A stretch of 64,000 nt of DNA from Halovulum marinum (GCF_009697225.1 NZ_WIND01000012.1:1-64000), one strand, 5' to 3'; positions 36,280-45,762 are shown, numbered from the stretch's first letter. Notes: generated by a model from the letters alone, not told the origin. A program made the numbers and translations.

Positions 36280-39200
36280 TCAGAGCGTACCGAGTTTCCT
36301 GCGCAGGTTCCTGCGGTGCGCTTCCATCTGGCTTGGGAAGCGGGATCTGCCGATCCCCACGACCTCGAGCGCGTGTTCCGCGGAATGGTGCTGGGTCAGG
36401 AACCTGACGGCCCAGTTGAAGTGGGCGACGCTGGCCTGTGCATCGGACAGCGAGGACGAGACGAGGGCGAACGCGCCGCCGGCATCGCCCGCGACCGCCG
36501 CGACCAGGGACCGGGCGAGGCCGGTCTCGACGGCGTGACGCGGCGACGCGGCCAGCGTGTCGATCACCTTGCCCGCCCGCCCGATACGGCCCTTGCGGAC
36601 GAGCAGCTCGACCAGCGGCAACGCGCCGCTCAGCACCGGGCCGGAGGCATCCATGCACCTGGCAAGGAACGCGGCCCGCTTGTGCCCCGCGCCGACCGCC
36701 AGTTCCTGCCAGACCTGCGGGCAGGCGTTGTGTGCCGGCGGGTTGCGTCGCAGCTTTGCAAGTCGCTCGTGCCGGCCGGTCCTGCGGTAAAGGCCGATCA
36801 GTTCCGCGAACAGCCAGGCCGGCAACTGCGCGGGATCGGGGACCCATGCTTCGAGAGTCGCGATCACCCCTTCGGTATCGCCGGCCAGGGCCAGGCGCTT
36901 GGCCCGGTTGACCATGTCCAGAAGCCGCGGGTCCAACCGACCGGGCACCTGGCGCGCGGCGATGGCGGAGCCGTCGACGATCCGTTCGAGGCACCGCGTC
37001 ACATCGTCGGTCGTTTCCGAGTTGATGAGCAGGCCGTGGTGCGTGTCGAACGGGTAGTCGCGGACCGGGCCCACCGTCAGCAGGGACCACATGTCGGCGC
37101 AGTCCGGGCCGCAGAACGGGAACCGGCGCTGCGCGGTGATGACGTGGCACTCGGCCTCGATCGGGCCGACCGGGTGCAGCCGGAACTGCCGCATGAACCG
37201 CGCGTAGGCCGTGCCGCCGTGCCTGTCCTCGGGAGCGATCCAGATCGCCGGGCTGGTGCCGTCGATGGTGATCACCATGCCGACCGGCACCGACTGCCGC
37301 GCGGCCTGGGCGGCGATGTGGGCGCCAAGGATGCCCCCGAACGAAAACCCCACCAGGATTGGCGGCGCGGATGCGTCCAGCGCCACCAGATCGTCCAGCA
37401 TGGACCGGAGCAGCCCGGCGAAATGCCGTTCCTCCAGCGCCGGGGTGTCGGGAAAGTCGAAGGTCATCGCGTAGAGCGGGTTGCGCGCACCGAGACGGCC
37501 GATGATCTCGATGGACCAGGCGGCGCTGCCTTCGTTCAGTGGCAGAATCACGATCGGCGCCAGCTGCGGATTGCCTGCCCTCAGCACGCGCAGGTGCCGC
37601 AGGCCGGTTTCGGTCCGCGCCGGGCTGAGCGAGATCATGAAGCGGAGCCGCCGCAGCGTCGGCTCGCCCGCGAGGGCGGAAAAATCGATCTGGACCCCGA
37701 ACGTCTCCTCGACTTCCAGGATCATGCGCACCAGCGACAGCGACGTGCCGCCCAGTGCATAGAAATCCTGATCCTCGGGGATGCTGCCCCGCTTCAGGGT
37801 TCTTCGCCAGATTTCGGTCAGCGGATCCTCGCCGGATGGCGCGGCGCCGGCCTCGGGTGACACCGGCGCCGCGGCCCGTTCAAGCGCCTGCACATCGGCC
37901 TTGCCGTTGGCGGTCAGCGGGATGGCGTCGACCCGGACATAGCGGGTCGGCTGCACCGGGCGCGGCAGCTGCGTCGCCATGAACCGCCGCAGGTCGCGTT
38001 CGCTTGCCCGGGCACCGTGCACCAGGTCGAAATACGCCACGATCCCCACGGTCGGCCCCTGCCCGTCGCCCCGGTCCGGCAGCACGGCGGCGCGGCCGAC
38101 CGCCGGGTGCCCCATCAGCACGCCCTCGATCTCGCTCGGTTCGATCCGGTAGCCGTGCAGCTTGAACTGGCTGTCGCGGCGGCCCAGGAACTCAAGCTGC
38201 CCGGCGTCGGTCCAGCGGACCCTGTCGCCCGAGCGGTACAGGGTGATCATGCCGTCGTGGTCCAGCCCGAGGTCGCGGGCCCGCAGCCGCACGAACCGTT
38301 CGCGGGACAGGTCCGGGCGGTTTTCGTAGCCGCGGGCGAGGCCGGGCCCGCCGATCAGCAGCTCGCCCGCGAAGCCGTCGGGGACCGGGCGCAGCGCGGC
38401 GGACAGCACGAAAGTGACGTTGTCCGGCAACGGGCGGCCGATCGGGACCGTCGGGGCTGCGGGATCGGTCACCCGGAAGGCGGTGGTCAGCGCGCAATTC
38501 TCGGTCGGGCCGTAGACGTTGAACAGCTTCAGCTGCGGGTGCGCCGCCAGCGCCGCGCGGCAGTGTGCGGCCGATGCCGCCTCGCCGCCGATCGACAGAT
38601 GCGTCAACGAGCGCAGCGCCGCGACCTCGGTGTCGACGATCATGTTGAACAGGCTCGTCGTCATGAACGCCGCCGTCGGGCGCAGCCGGCGCAGTTCGGC
38701 CGCCAGCCCGCCGTCGGCGAGAATCGGCTTTTCGCACAGCACCAGGGCCGCGCCGGTCAGCCAGGCGCCCCAGACCTCGATGAAGCTGCCGTCGAAGCCG
38801 GAGGAGGCCAGCTGGATCATCCGGTCGCCCGGCTGCAGCGGCAGGTGCGGGACGTCCGTCGCCAGTCTCAGGATCCCCGCGTGCGGGACCGGAATGCTTT
38901 TCGGGCGGCCGGTGGTGCCCGAGGTGAACATCACGAACGCCTCGCGCCCCGCCGCCGCGTCCGGTCGCGGCAGCGGACCGCGATCCACCCCGGCCAGTGC
39001 GGGTCCGCCCGGAAGCTGCAGCTGCCGCGCCGCGGCGGGATGCGCTTCGCACGGCGTACCGGTCGGGACCGCCAGCGCCGCGCAGCCGGATTCGCGCAGG
39101 ATGTGGTCGACCCGCGCCGCAGGCAGGTCCGGATCCACCGGGACCACCACCAGCCCCGCCTTGAGCGCCGCCAGCCAGCACCGGAACACCTCGCCGCCGC

Positions 39201-40764
39201 GCGGCGCCATCACCGCCAGCCGGTCGCCGGTCGACAGCCCCTGTCCCAGCAGCCAGCGGGCCAGCGCGTTGGTCGCGGTGTCCAGTTCGGCGTAGGTCAG
39301 GCTGTGGTCCGGCGTCGCCAGCGCGGTTGCCTGCGGGTTCCGCGCGGCGACTTCCGCGAACCGGCCGGGGATGTCGCCGCACGTCGCGGACGGCGCAAGC
39401 CGCACGGAACGATCGGCCTGCGCGCGGGCCTGCCGCGCGAATGTCAGGGCGATATCGGCCAGCGGAATGTCCGGCGTCCGGATCACCTGCTCCAGGATGC
39501 GGCGGTACGTTGCGGCCAGCGATTCCAGCTGGCGCCGGTCGAAGTACCTGCGCTGCCCCTCGAAGGTGATCCGCACACCCCCGGCGCCCGGCTGCAGCCC
39601 GAGCCGGAGGTTGCCGGACACGGCGCGCGGCGGCACCGGCCGCTCCTGCACCGCCAGCGCCCCGGCGTCGGCGGCAAGATCGGGCGCGTTGTAGTAGCCG
39701 ATCACCGCACGCCCCAGGTGGATCGGATCGCTGCGGTCGCGTTGCGCCGACTGCATGCTCCGGGTCATCGCCCTGATCACGTCGGCGAACGCGGTGTGGT
39801 CCGACAGGTCGAGCCCGACCTGGATGTTCCGGACCAGCAGGCCGAGGCAATCCTGCGATCCCGACGCGAAACGGTCGGCGGCCGAGATCGAAACGCTCAG
39901 CGCCGGTTGGTCGCAGTACCGGCCGAGCAGCAACTGGTACGCCGAGACGAAGAACGTGAACGGGGTGCAGGAATGCAGCCGCGCCACCGCCTTCAGCGCC
40001 TCGAAATCCGCGGGTGGCAGGACGGCCTCGACCGTCTCGCCCAGCACCGCCTCGTGGTCGGCCAGGTCACGCCGCGCGGCCGGCCAGTCGACCTCGGGCC
40101 AGGCCGGATCCACGCTCACCTCGGACTGCGCCGTGGCCTGCGCAAGATAGCTGCGAAAGCTTCCCGGGTCGGGCAGATCCGGGGCCGCGGCCGGCCCGGC
40201 CCGGTACAGCGCGAACAGGTCGCGCGCCAGGATCCGCCACGTCCAGTCGTCGCAGATCAGGTGGTGCATCGCGACGGCCAGCACGTGCAGATCCGGCGCG
40301 ATCCGGAACAGGCGTGCCGTCCACAGCCGGTCCCCGTCCGGCGGCAGATCCTCGAGGCTCAGGCGCGCCACTGCGGCGGCGGTCTGCGCCAGACGCTGCT
40401 CGGACTCGTGCCCGCCGACCGCCTCGCAGGGCAGCGAGACCTGCATCCGGCCGGCGAAGCGCGCCATGGGCCGGCCGCTGCCCGGCGCGATGGACATGCG
40501 CAGCGCGTCGTGCCGGTGCGCCAGCGCCTGCAACGCCCGCTCCAGCGCCGCCGGGTCGAGCGCGCCGGTCAGCGCCCAGCTTCGGGTGACGGTGCCGACC
40601 GCATGGCCGTCGTGCAGCGCCTGCGCCGCCAGCAGCGTCTGCTGCGCCGCCGAGACCGGCGTCTCGGCCGGCGGCGGCGTGGCGGCGCCGGTGGCGGCGT
40701 TCTGGCGCAGACGCGCCAGCAACAGCTGGCCGCGCGTGCCGTCGGTCGGCAGGGGTATTGTCAA
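36280..40764 (-). CDS. Nonribosomal peptide synthetase, C-A-T-TE with C-terminal helical extension
   Basis: 1494 aa from the TTG start (numbering from there). Condensation domain about 25-450 with HHLICDD (167-173); adenylation domain about 460-975 with SGTTGRPKS (615-623), YGPTE, and GRRDSQFKLHGYRIE and NGKAD; carrier domain with LGGTSL (Ser1008); thioesterase about 1075-1280 with GFSFGG (nucleophile Ser1141) and HHG His near 1242; then about 210 residues of TPR-like helices (GDTEGVIATLEAWVPD, GLYRRTGRHERLAKLRR), unusual after a TE. The Asp of SGFDGS sits at the place that anchors an alpha-amino group. TTG overlaps the ThDP-gene stop (TTGA) after AAGGGA; ATG 40800 is an alternative. Last gene of a three-gene operon. 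Confidence 0.88.
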   Translation of the reverse strand: MTIPLPTDGTRGQLLLARLRQNAATGAATPPPAETPVSAAQQTLLAAQALHDGHAVGTVTRSWALTGALDPAALERALQALAHRHDALRMSIAPGSGRPMARFAGRMQVSLPCEAVGGHESEQRLAQTAAAVARLSLEDLPPDGDRLWTARLFRIAPDLHVLAVAMHHLICDDWTWRILARDLFALYRAGPAAAPDLPDPGSFRSYLAQATAQSEVSVDPAWPEVDWPAARRDLADHEAVLGETVEAVLPPADFEALKAVARLHSCTPFTFFVSAYQLLLGRYCDQPALSVSISAADRFASGSQDCLGLLVRNIQVGLDLSDHTAFADVIRAMTRSMQSAQRDRSDPIHLGRAVIGYYNAPDLAADAGALAVQERPVPPRAVSGNLRLGLQPGAGGVRITFEGQRRYFDRRQLESLAATYRRILEQVIRTPDIPLADIALTFARQARAQADRSVRLAPSATCGDIPGRFAEVAARNPQATALATPDHSLTYAELDTATNALARWLLGQGLSTGDRLAVMAPRGGEVFRCWLAALKAGLVVVPVDPDLPAARVDHILRESGCAALAVPTGTPCEAHPAAARQLQLPGGPALAGVDRGPLPRPDAAAGREAFVMFTSGTTGRPKSIPVPHAGILRLATDVPHLPLQPGDRMIQLASSGFDGSFIEVWGAWLTGAALVLCEKPILADGGLAAELRRLRPTAAFMTTSLFNMIVDTEVAALRSLTHLSIGGEAASAAHCRAALAAHPQLKLFNVYGPTENCALTTAFRVTDPAAPTVPIGRPLPDNVTFVLSAALRPVPDGFAGELLIGGPGLARGYENRPDLSRERFVRLRARDLGLDHDGMITLYRSGDRVRWTDAGQLEFLGRRDSQFKLHGYRIEPSEIEGVLMGHPAVGRAAVLPDRGDGQGPTVGIVAYFDLVHGARASERDLRRFMATQLPRPVQPTRYVRVDAIPLTANGKADVQALERAAAPVSPEAGAAPSGEDPLTEIWRRTLKRGSIPEDQDFYALGGTSLSLVRMILEVEETFGVQIDFSALAGEPTLRRLRFMISLSPARTETGLRHLRVLRAGNPQLAPIVILPLNEGSAAWSIEIIGRLGARNPLYAMTFDFPDTPALEERHFAGLLRSMLDDLVALDASAPPILVGFSFGGILGAHIAAQAARQSVPVGMVITIDGTSPAIWIAPEDRHGGTAYARFMRQFRLHPVGPIEAECHVITAQRRFPFCGPDCADMWSLLTVGPVRDYPFDTHHGLLINSETTDDVTRCLERIVDGSAIAARQVPGRLDPRLLDMVNRAKRLALAGDTEGVIATLEAWVPDPAQLPAWLFAELIGLYRRTGRHERLAKLRRNPPAHNACPQVWQELAVGAGHKRAAFLARCMDASGPVLSGALPLVELLVRKGRIGRAGKVIDTLAASPRHAVETGLARSLVAAVAGDAGGAFALVSSSLSDAQASVAHFNWAVRFLTQHHSAEHALEVVGIGRSRFPSQMEAHRRNLRRKLGTL

Positions 40765-42374
40765 GCTGGATCCCTTCGCTCGATGATGTCGACCAGGCAT
40801 GGGCCGGCCCCGGAAAGCACCGCCGGGGCGATGCCCCGCCAGTCCTCCAGGCTGCCGACGCTGTACCCGGTGCCGCCGAAGGCGCGCATGATCCCGGCGT
40901 GATCCGTGGCGGCGGAATAGCGCACCGCCCGCGGATCGGCGCCGGCCATCTGCCCGCCAGCGGCGGCGATGCCGAAATTGTTCGCGACCAGAACCTTCAC
41001 CGGCAACGCGTAGCGCAGCAGAGTCTCGAGGTCCGCCAGCGACAGGCCCAGGCTGAAATCACCGACCACCGCGACCGCCTGCCCGAACCGCCCCGAGCGG
41101 ACCGCGCCGATGGAGTGGCCGATCCCGGCGCCAAGATGGCCCTCGATTCCGGGGGTAAACCTGGCCCAGCATTTGTCCGGCAGCACCACCCGGCCGGCGA
41201 ACACCAGCGCGCTGCTGCCGTCGACCACGAACGCGGCATTCGCCGGAAAGGCGTCGGCAATGGCGCGCAGCACCTGATCGGTCAGCGACTGCGCCTGCCG
41301 GCGCCGCACGATGGGGGCGGGTCTGGCGTCTGAAGCATCGCGCGCCGGCAGGTGACGCAGAAGCTGCGCCAGGTTCGCGCCGATATCGCCCGGCACCGCT
41401 AGATCCGGCCGCCGCCCGCCGGGCGCACCGGCCCGGCGGCACAACTGCACGATGCGGGCCGAGGGCGCCAGCGCCGCTCCGAAACGCAAGGTCCAGTCGA
41501 GATCGGCGCCGAGCAGCAGCACCGCGTCCGCCGCAGCCAGCGTGTGGTGGGCGAGTTCCTGCGGGACCACGTCCAGATCGTTGCCGCCGAACCCGCCGGT
41601 CAACCCGGTCGGGCACAGCGGCGCGTCCAGCCGCGCCGCAAGCTCTGCCAGGGCCGAGACCGGAACCGACCACCGCGCCGCGTGACCGACGACCACCACC
41701 GGGCGGCGGGCGCCGCCAAGAAGCGCCACCGTGCGCGGCAGCCATGCCGGCTCGCCTGTGTGTGCCGCTGCGCGCCCCTTCGGCGCCGCGATCGCGCCGC
41801 GTACGACGCCGTCGAGCACGCCGCGTTCGATCTCGATCACCGCGGCGCCGAAATCCGGCGCCAGCACGGATTGCACGGCGACCGGCGCATCGGTCGTCAG
41901 CCCTTCGGGCGAGGCCACCCGCAGGCACAGGGTTCCCGGCAGGCCGGCGGGGTCCACGCCGCCGCCCTGGAAGGCGCCGCGCGCTTCCTCGGTGCGCGGT
42001 TCGGTCACCGTCAGCAGCAGGATCGGCGTGCCGTGCGCGCGAACCGCGGACAGCGCCGCCACCGCGTTCTTCGCCGCCGGACCGCGAGAGACGACCACCG
42101 CGCTCGCCGGCACGCCGCACGCAAGGCTGTCCGCCGCCGAGGCGAACACCGCCGTGGCCTGGGACCGGCAGGAACAGATGGAAATCCCGGCCTGCTCGAG
42201 CGCGCGCAGCAGCCCGTAGATCAGATCGCCCGGCACCGTATAGACGCGCCGGATGCCGGCGTCCGACAACAGCCGGGCGATGGCCCGGCACGCGCCCGGT
42301 TCTGCGCCCGGTTCTACGCCCGGTTCCGTGCCCGGTGCGGCGGCCCGGGCTGCATCCGCAGGCCCTTCGGTCAC
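40761..42374 (-). CDS. ThDP-dependent enzyme, acetolactate-synthase/oxalyl-CoA-decarboxylase fold
   Basis: 537 aa. The fold is that of ThDP decarboxylases/carboligases: N-terminal PYR domain (VYTVPGDLIYGLLRAL at about 44), central domain, and C-terminal PP domain with the cofactor motif GDFSLGLSLADLE...ANNFG (438-467). At the place of the catalytic Glu (usually HEQxA) it reads SQATAVFAS, giving Gln72, so cofactor activation must differ, as in glyoxylate carboligase. The N-terminus carries an EPG(A/V) repeat from a 12-bp DNA repeat. GTG start overlaps the ligase stop (GTGA). It probably modifies the acyl group held on the neighbouring carrier domain; the reaction is unknown. Confidence 0.75.
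   Translation of the reverse strand: MTEGPADAARAAAPGTEPGVEPGAEPGACRAIARLLSDAGIRRVYTVPGDLIYGLLRALEQAGISICSCRSQATAVFASAADSLACGVPASAVVVSRGPAAKNAVAALSAVRAHGTPILLLTVTEPRTEEARGAFQGGGVDPAGLPGTLCLRVASPEGLTTDAPVAVQSVLAPDFGAAVIEIERGVLDGVVRGAIAAPKGRAAAHTGEPAWLPRTVALLGGARRPVVVVGHAARWSVPVSALAELAARLDAPLCPTGLTGGFGGNDLDVVPQELAHHTLAAADAVLLLGADLDWTLRFGAALAPSARIVQLCRRAGAPGGRRPDLAVPGDIGANLAQLLRHLPARDASDARPAPIVRRRQAQSLTDQVLRAIADAFPANAAFVVDGSSALVFAGRVVLPDKCWARFTPGIEGHLGAGIGHSIGAVRSGRFGQAVAVVGDFSLGLSLADLETLLRYALPVKVLVANNFGIAAAGGQMAGADPRAVRYSAATDHAGIMRAFGGTGYSVGSLEDWRGIAPAVLSGAGPCLVDIIERRDPA
42294..42336 (+). repeat. 12-bp tandem repeat in the 5' end of the ThDP-enzyme gene
   Basis: Three to four imperfect units of GCCCGGTTCTGC (42294, 42306, 42318, partial 42330), encoding repeated Glu-Pro-Gly-x. 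A small coding micro-repeat, likely variable in copy number. Confidence 0.8.
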
Positions 42375-44200
42375 GTCCGAGCGGCCGGGTGACCCGGTGC
42401 CGCGTCCAGAAGCGCGTCGATCCGGTCCCGGATCCGGCCCCCGTCAAGCGTCTCGATATGGCTGGCAAGCTCTGCCGGGGTGGAATACCGGAACAGCATC
42501 TCGGGCGATATCGCCGTGCCCAGCAGGATGTTGAGCTGCGTGACCAGGCCGGTTCCGGACAGCGAATCCCCGCCCGCCAGGAAAAAGTCGTCATGACGGC
42601 CCGCCGGCGTCTCGAGCACCTCCTCGAACAGCGCCGCGACCATGTCCTCGGTCGGCGAGCGCGGCTGCTCGAACCCGCCACGCAGCGCGTCCGCGAACAG
42701 GTGCTGCATGTCCAGACGCCGCGGCTTGCCGGTCGGGCCCTTGGGGATCTCGTCCAGAAGCAGGATCCGGCTGGGCACCTTGTAATCCGAGATCAGGTCC
42801 AGAAGCTGCGCGCGCAGTTGCCTGGGGTCGCACGGCGCGTCCGCGGCGATCACCACGGCGGCGGCCACGTCCTGTTCCAGCGTCGGGTGCGGCACGCCGA
42901 AAGCGATCGCGTCGGCGACTCCGGGCTGGGCCAGCAGCGCGTCCTCGATCTCGAGCGGCGAGATCTGCGCGCCGCCGCGCTTGATCATCTCTTTCGCGCG
43001 CCCGACCAGGGTCAGCGAGCTGTCCGGGTTCAGCCGCCCGATGTCGCCGGTCCGCATCCAACCGTCGATAAAGGTCGCCGCATCCGCCGCCGGGTTGTCG
43101 ACATAGCTTTCGATCACGGTGTCGCTTCTGACCGCCACCTCGCCGGTCTGCCCCTGTGGCAGCGGCGCGCCGCCGGCGTCCTGAATGCGCAGCGTTCCGG
43201 GCGGCGGATGCCCGACATCGCCGTGCGCGGCCGGTGCGTCCGGGCGTTGCGCGCTCATCTGATGCGTCGCCTCGGTCATGCCGTAGGCTTCGACCACCGG
43301 GCAGGCGAACACCCCGGCAAGCCCGGCGCGCACCTCCTGCGGCATCGCCGACGAGGACGAGCGGATCAGCCGGAACCGGCAGGCCGCGGCCAGATCGGGC
43401 CGCGCGCGCGCGGCCCGCTGGATCGCCCGGTGCATCGTCGGCACCGCAGTGTACCAGCTGGCGCCGTGATCCGCGGAAAGCTCGAGCAGGCGTTGCGGAT
43501 CCGGGCTGCCGGCGACGACGACCGCGCCGCCGCTCAGCACCGGCGCCAGCAGACCGGCCACGAGACCATGGATGTGATGCAGCGGCATGATCTCGACGCT
43601 CAGGTCGGACGGCCCCAGACCCAGCGTCGCCGCCACCCTGCCCGCACCGCTGGCCAGCCGGGCCGCGTCCAGCGCCACCATCTTCGGCGTTCCCGTCGTC
43701 CCCGACGTCGTCAGGACCACCCCCTGACCCGCGATCCGGCGCCGGCCATGCGCGGCTGGCGGGTCGCCAGCGGCGCGGCCGAACCGGATTCCACCGTCCG
43801 CGTCCGCATCGGCCGCGATGACGGGAAGGCCCGACGCGGCGGCGATCCGCGCGCTTGCGGACGCCGGGTCGCTGACAACCACCACCGACGGGTTCACCAG
43901 CCGCAAAAGACCCTCGATTTCCGCGTCGGTGGCATGGGCCGGGATCGGAAACACCGGGGCATGGGCGCCGAGCAGCAGGAACAGCTGCGCCGCGCGGAAC
44001 TCCGAGCCGGCGGAGAAGGCGATCACCGCATCGCGCGGGACGCCCAGTGCCGCAAGCGCGCCCGACGCCGCCCGGATCTGGTCCGACAGCTGCGCAAAGC
44101 TCAGCGACACCTGCTCGTCCGCGCCGTGCAGGGCTGTCCGGGATCCCGCGTTCCGGGCCACGTCGTGCAGCGTGCGCTCGACTTCGCCTACATCGTTCAT
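42371..44200 (-). CDS. Oxalyl-CoA-synthetase-like AMP ligase fused to a carrier protein
   Basis: 609 aa. Residues 1 to about 505 are an ANL-family adenylating enzyme: P-loop TSGTTGTPK (165-173), MPLHHIHGLVAGLL (205-218), WYTAVPTMHRAI (249-260), YGMTEATH, and the C-terminal Lys in PTGKPRR (Lys492). The HHIHGLVAGLL and WYTAVPTMH segments are typical of plant/fungal oxalate-CoA ligases. Residues about 515-590 are an acyl/peptidyl carrier domain with AGGDSLS (Ser546 for phosphopantetheine). So the acid is loaded onto its own carrier rather than CoA. First gene of the operon; the AT-richer gap 44201-44363 should hold the promoter. Confidence 0.85.
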   Translation of the reverse strand: MNDVGEVERTLHDVARNAGSRTALHGADEQVSLSFAQLSDQIRAASGALAALGVPRDAVIAFSAGSEFRAAQLFLLLGAHAPVFPIPAHATDAEIEGLLRLVNPSVVVVSDPASASARIAAASGLPVIAADADADGGIRFGRAAGDPPAAHGRRRIAGQGVVLTTSGTTGTPKMVALDAARLASGAGRVAATLGLGPSDLSVEIMPLHHIHGLVAGLLAPVLSGGAVVVAGSPDPQRLLELSADHGASWYTAVPTMHRAIQRAARARPDLAAACRFRLIRSSSSAMPQEVRAGLAGVFACPVVEAYGMTEATHQMSAQRPDAPAAHGDVGHPPPGTLRIQDAGGAPLPQGQTGEVAVRSDTVIESYVDNPAADAATFIDGWMRTGDIGRLNPDSSLTLVGRAKEMIKRGGAQISPLEIEDALLAQPGVADAIAFGVPHPTLEQDVAAAVVIAADAPCDPRQLRAQLLDLISDYKVPSRILLLDEIPKGPTGKPRRLDMQHLFADALRGGFEQPRSPTEDMVAALFEEVLETPAGRHDDFFLAGGDSLSGTGLVTQLNILLGTAISPEMLFRYSTPAELASHIETLDGGRIRDRIDALLDAAPGHPAART

Positions 44201-44363
44201 TCCGGTTCCGCCTCACGCATCACTTGCCCGTCCGAGGGTTTTTCCATTTCGCGACTTCGCAAGCAAGACATTGCCGGGCCAAGGTGCCTGGGAATTTGCG
44301 CCGATGCCCGGTCCCTCGCGTACGCACCCGGACCGGCACTGCCGGCGGATCGGGCCGGCGGCG

Positions 44364-45257
44364 TCAGCGGGGCGCCGCAGCGCCGAACCGGCTGGCGAGC
44401 GACTCCCCGATGGCGCGCGGCGCGACGCCGGCCTCGGCCAGCCCCGGCCGATCCGGCGACGCGACCTTGTCCTGCTGCATCAACGCGACCTGGTCCCGGG
44501 TCAGCGGCGGCCCCGGCAACAACTCGGCGCCGCGCGCGGCGGCGTGCCACAGCGCGAACGGCACCGGCACCAGACGCGGATTGCGCCCCGCGGCCGCGGC
44601 GACCTGCTGCACGATGGCGCGGTAGGTCTTGATCTCGGGGCCGGCGCATTCGAACACCGCCGGCTCCGTGCTCCGTGTCAGCCGGCAGATGGCCTCGGCG
44701 GCGTCGCTGGCGTGCACCGGCTGCAGCCGGGTCTCGCCGCGCCCGAACAGCGGAAACACCGGCGATCGCTGCAGCACGTCCAGCACCTGCCGGACCAGCC
44801 CGCCATGGGCGGAGAACAGCACCGAGAGGCGGACGATCACCGCCCGGTCATGCACCGCGCGCACCGCCTGCTCGCCGGCGCCGCGGGCGCGCACATACCG
44901 CTGCACGGATTGCGGATCCGCGCCGATCCCCGACACGTGCACCAGCGTCGCCCCGAACCGCGCGGCCGCAACGGCCACGTTCCGCGCCCCCGAGACGTGA
45001 ACATCCGCGTACCCGAGGCTGCGCGTCGGCGCATAGAGGCTGACCGCGTTCACCACGGCGGCCGAGCCCTCCACCGCCCGCGCGACGGTCTCGGAATCGG
45101 TGACGTCCGCCTGCATCCGCTCCGCTCCGAACCCGGGCGGCGCGGCATCGGGGTGGCGCGCGGCGATGCGCACGCAAGTGCCGTCCTGCCCGCCGAGCGC
45201 GCGGACGATCCGCCGGCCCAGGTAGCCCGAGCCGCCGAAGACGGTGACCCGCTCCAT
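44364..45257 (-). CDS. NAD(P)-binding epimerase-like protein (atypical SDR, NDUFA9-like)
   Basis: 297 aa. The N-terminal GGSGYLGRRIVRAL is the NAD(P)-binding motif of extended/atypical SDR proteins related to complex I subunit NDUFA9; HVSGIGADPQS and the LFSAHGGLV and LQPVHASDAAEAI stretches are also typical. The Tyr-Lys catalytic pair is not obvious, as usual for this group, so a classic dehydrogenase role is uncertain. It lies 13 bases after the DUF892 gene in a leftward pair. Confidence 0.72.
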   Translation of the reverse strand: MERVTVFGGSGYLGRRIVRALGGQDGTCVRIAARHPDAAPPGFGAERMQADVTDSETVARAVEGSAAVVNAVSLYAPTRSLGYADVHVSGARNVAVAAARFGATLVHVSGIGADPQSVQRYVRARGAGEQAVRAVHDRAVIVRLSVLFSAHGGLVRQVLDVLQRSPVFPLFGRGETRLQPVHASDAAEAICRLTRSTEPAVFECAGPEIKTYRAIVQQVAAAAGRNPRLVPVPFALWHAAARGAELLPGPPLTRDQVALMQQDKVASPDRPGLAEAGVAPRAIGESLASRFGAAAPR

Positions 45258-45270
45258 GCCGGCCGCTGCC

Positions 45271-45762
45271 TCAGGCTGCGGCCTGCGGGTTCACCACGTC
45301 CTCGGCAAGCCGCGACAGCCGCGCGTCGGCGGCCTTGTGCTGCTCCAGGATCTCGGCGAACGCGCTGGCGTCCTGCTCGTGGCCGAGCCGCCGCGCCCAG
45401 CTGGCCAGCGTGCCCAGCACCGCCATCTCGTAATGCTCGATGCGCTGCAGCGACGCGATCAGCGCGGCATCGCCAAGACCGTCCCGGCCGACCATCCCGG
45501 TCCATTTCCGCGTCTCGTCCAGGATCGCGCGCATCGACCCGTCGCTGTGGCGCTCGCCGCCGGTGTCGTGCGCCCGGAACAGCTGTTCCAGCCGGGCGCG
45601 GTGGCTTTCGGTTTCCCCGGCGTGGGTGTCCATCGCCGTCGCCAGCGGCCGGGTCGTCGCGCGCGCAGCCAGGTCGCGCAGGGTCCCGGCGACCTGCGCC
45701 TCGGCGGAAAGCAGTTCCTCGAACTCGGCGAGGTACAGCTTGCGGAAATTGTCGATATCCAT
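45271..45762 (-). CDS. DUF892 (YciE-type) ferritin-like protein
   Basis: 163 aa, all helical. Start MDIDNFRKLYLAEFEELLSAEAQV, then DTHAGETESHRARLEQLF, and LQRIEHYEMAVLGTL with the Glu/His residues of a four-helix di-metal bundle. The family is stress-associated and its function is not settled. ATG 45762 with GGAGCG upstream was chosen; the frame stays open further up without a ribosome site. Divergent from the HD-GYP/LuxR gene, with 203 bases between. Confidence 0.85.
   Translation of the reverse strand: MDIDNFRKLYLAEFEELLSAEAQVAGTLRDLAARATTRPLATAMDTHAGETESHRARLEQLFRAHDTGGERHSDGSMRAILDETRKWTGMVGRDGLGDAALIASLQRIEHYEMAVLGTLASWARRLGHEQDASAFAEILEQHKAADARLSRLAEDVVNPQAAA

Noticed and set aside
34145-36280. 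Second attachment site (copy of the tRNA-Ser 3' end)
   Set aside because: I looked for GAGGGTTCGAATCCCTTC or its tail in the rest of the window by eye and saw none, so the far edge of the island cannot be set here.
38017-40902. Rightward 961-codon frame opposite the NRPS
   Set aside because: Arg/Gln/His-rich shadow; the minus-strand NRPS has all core motifs.
42294-42336. Tandem repeats as a possible CRISPR
   Set aside because: Units are 12 bp with no spacers and lie in frame inside a gene.
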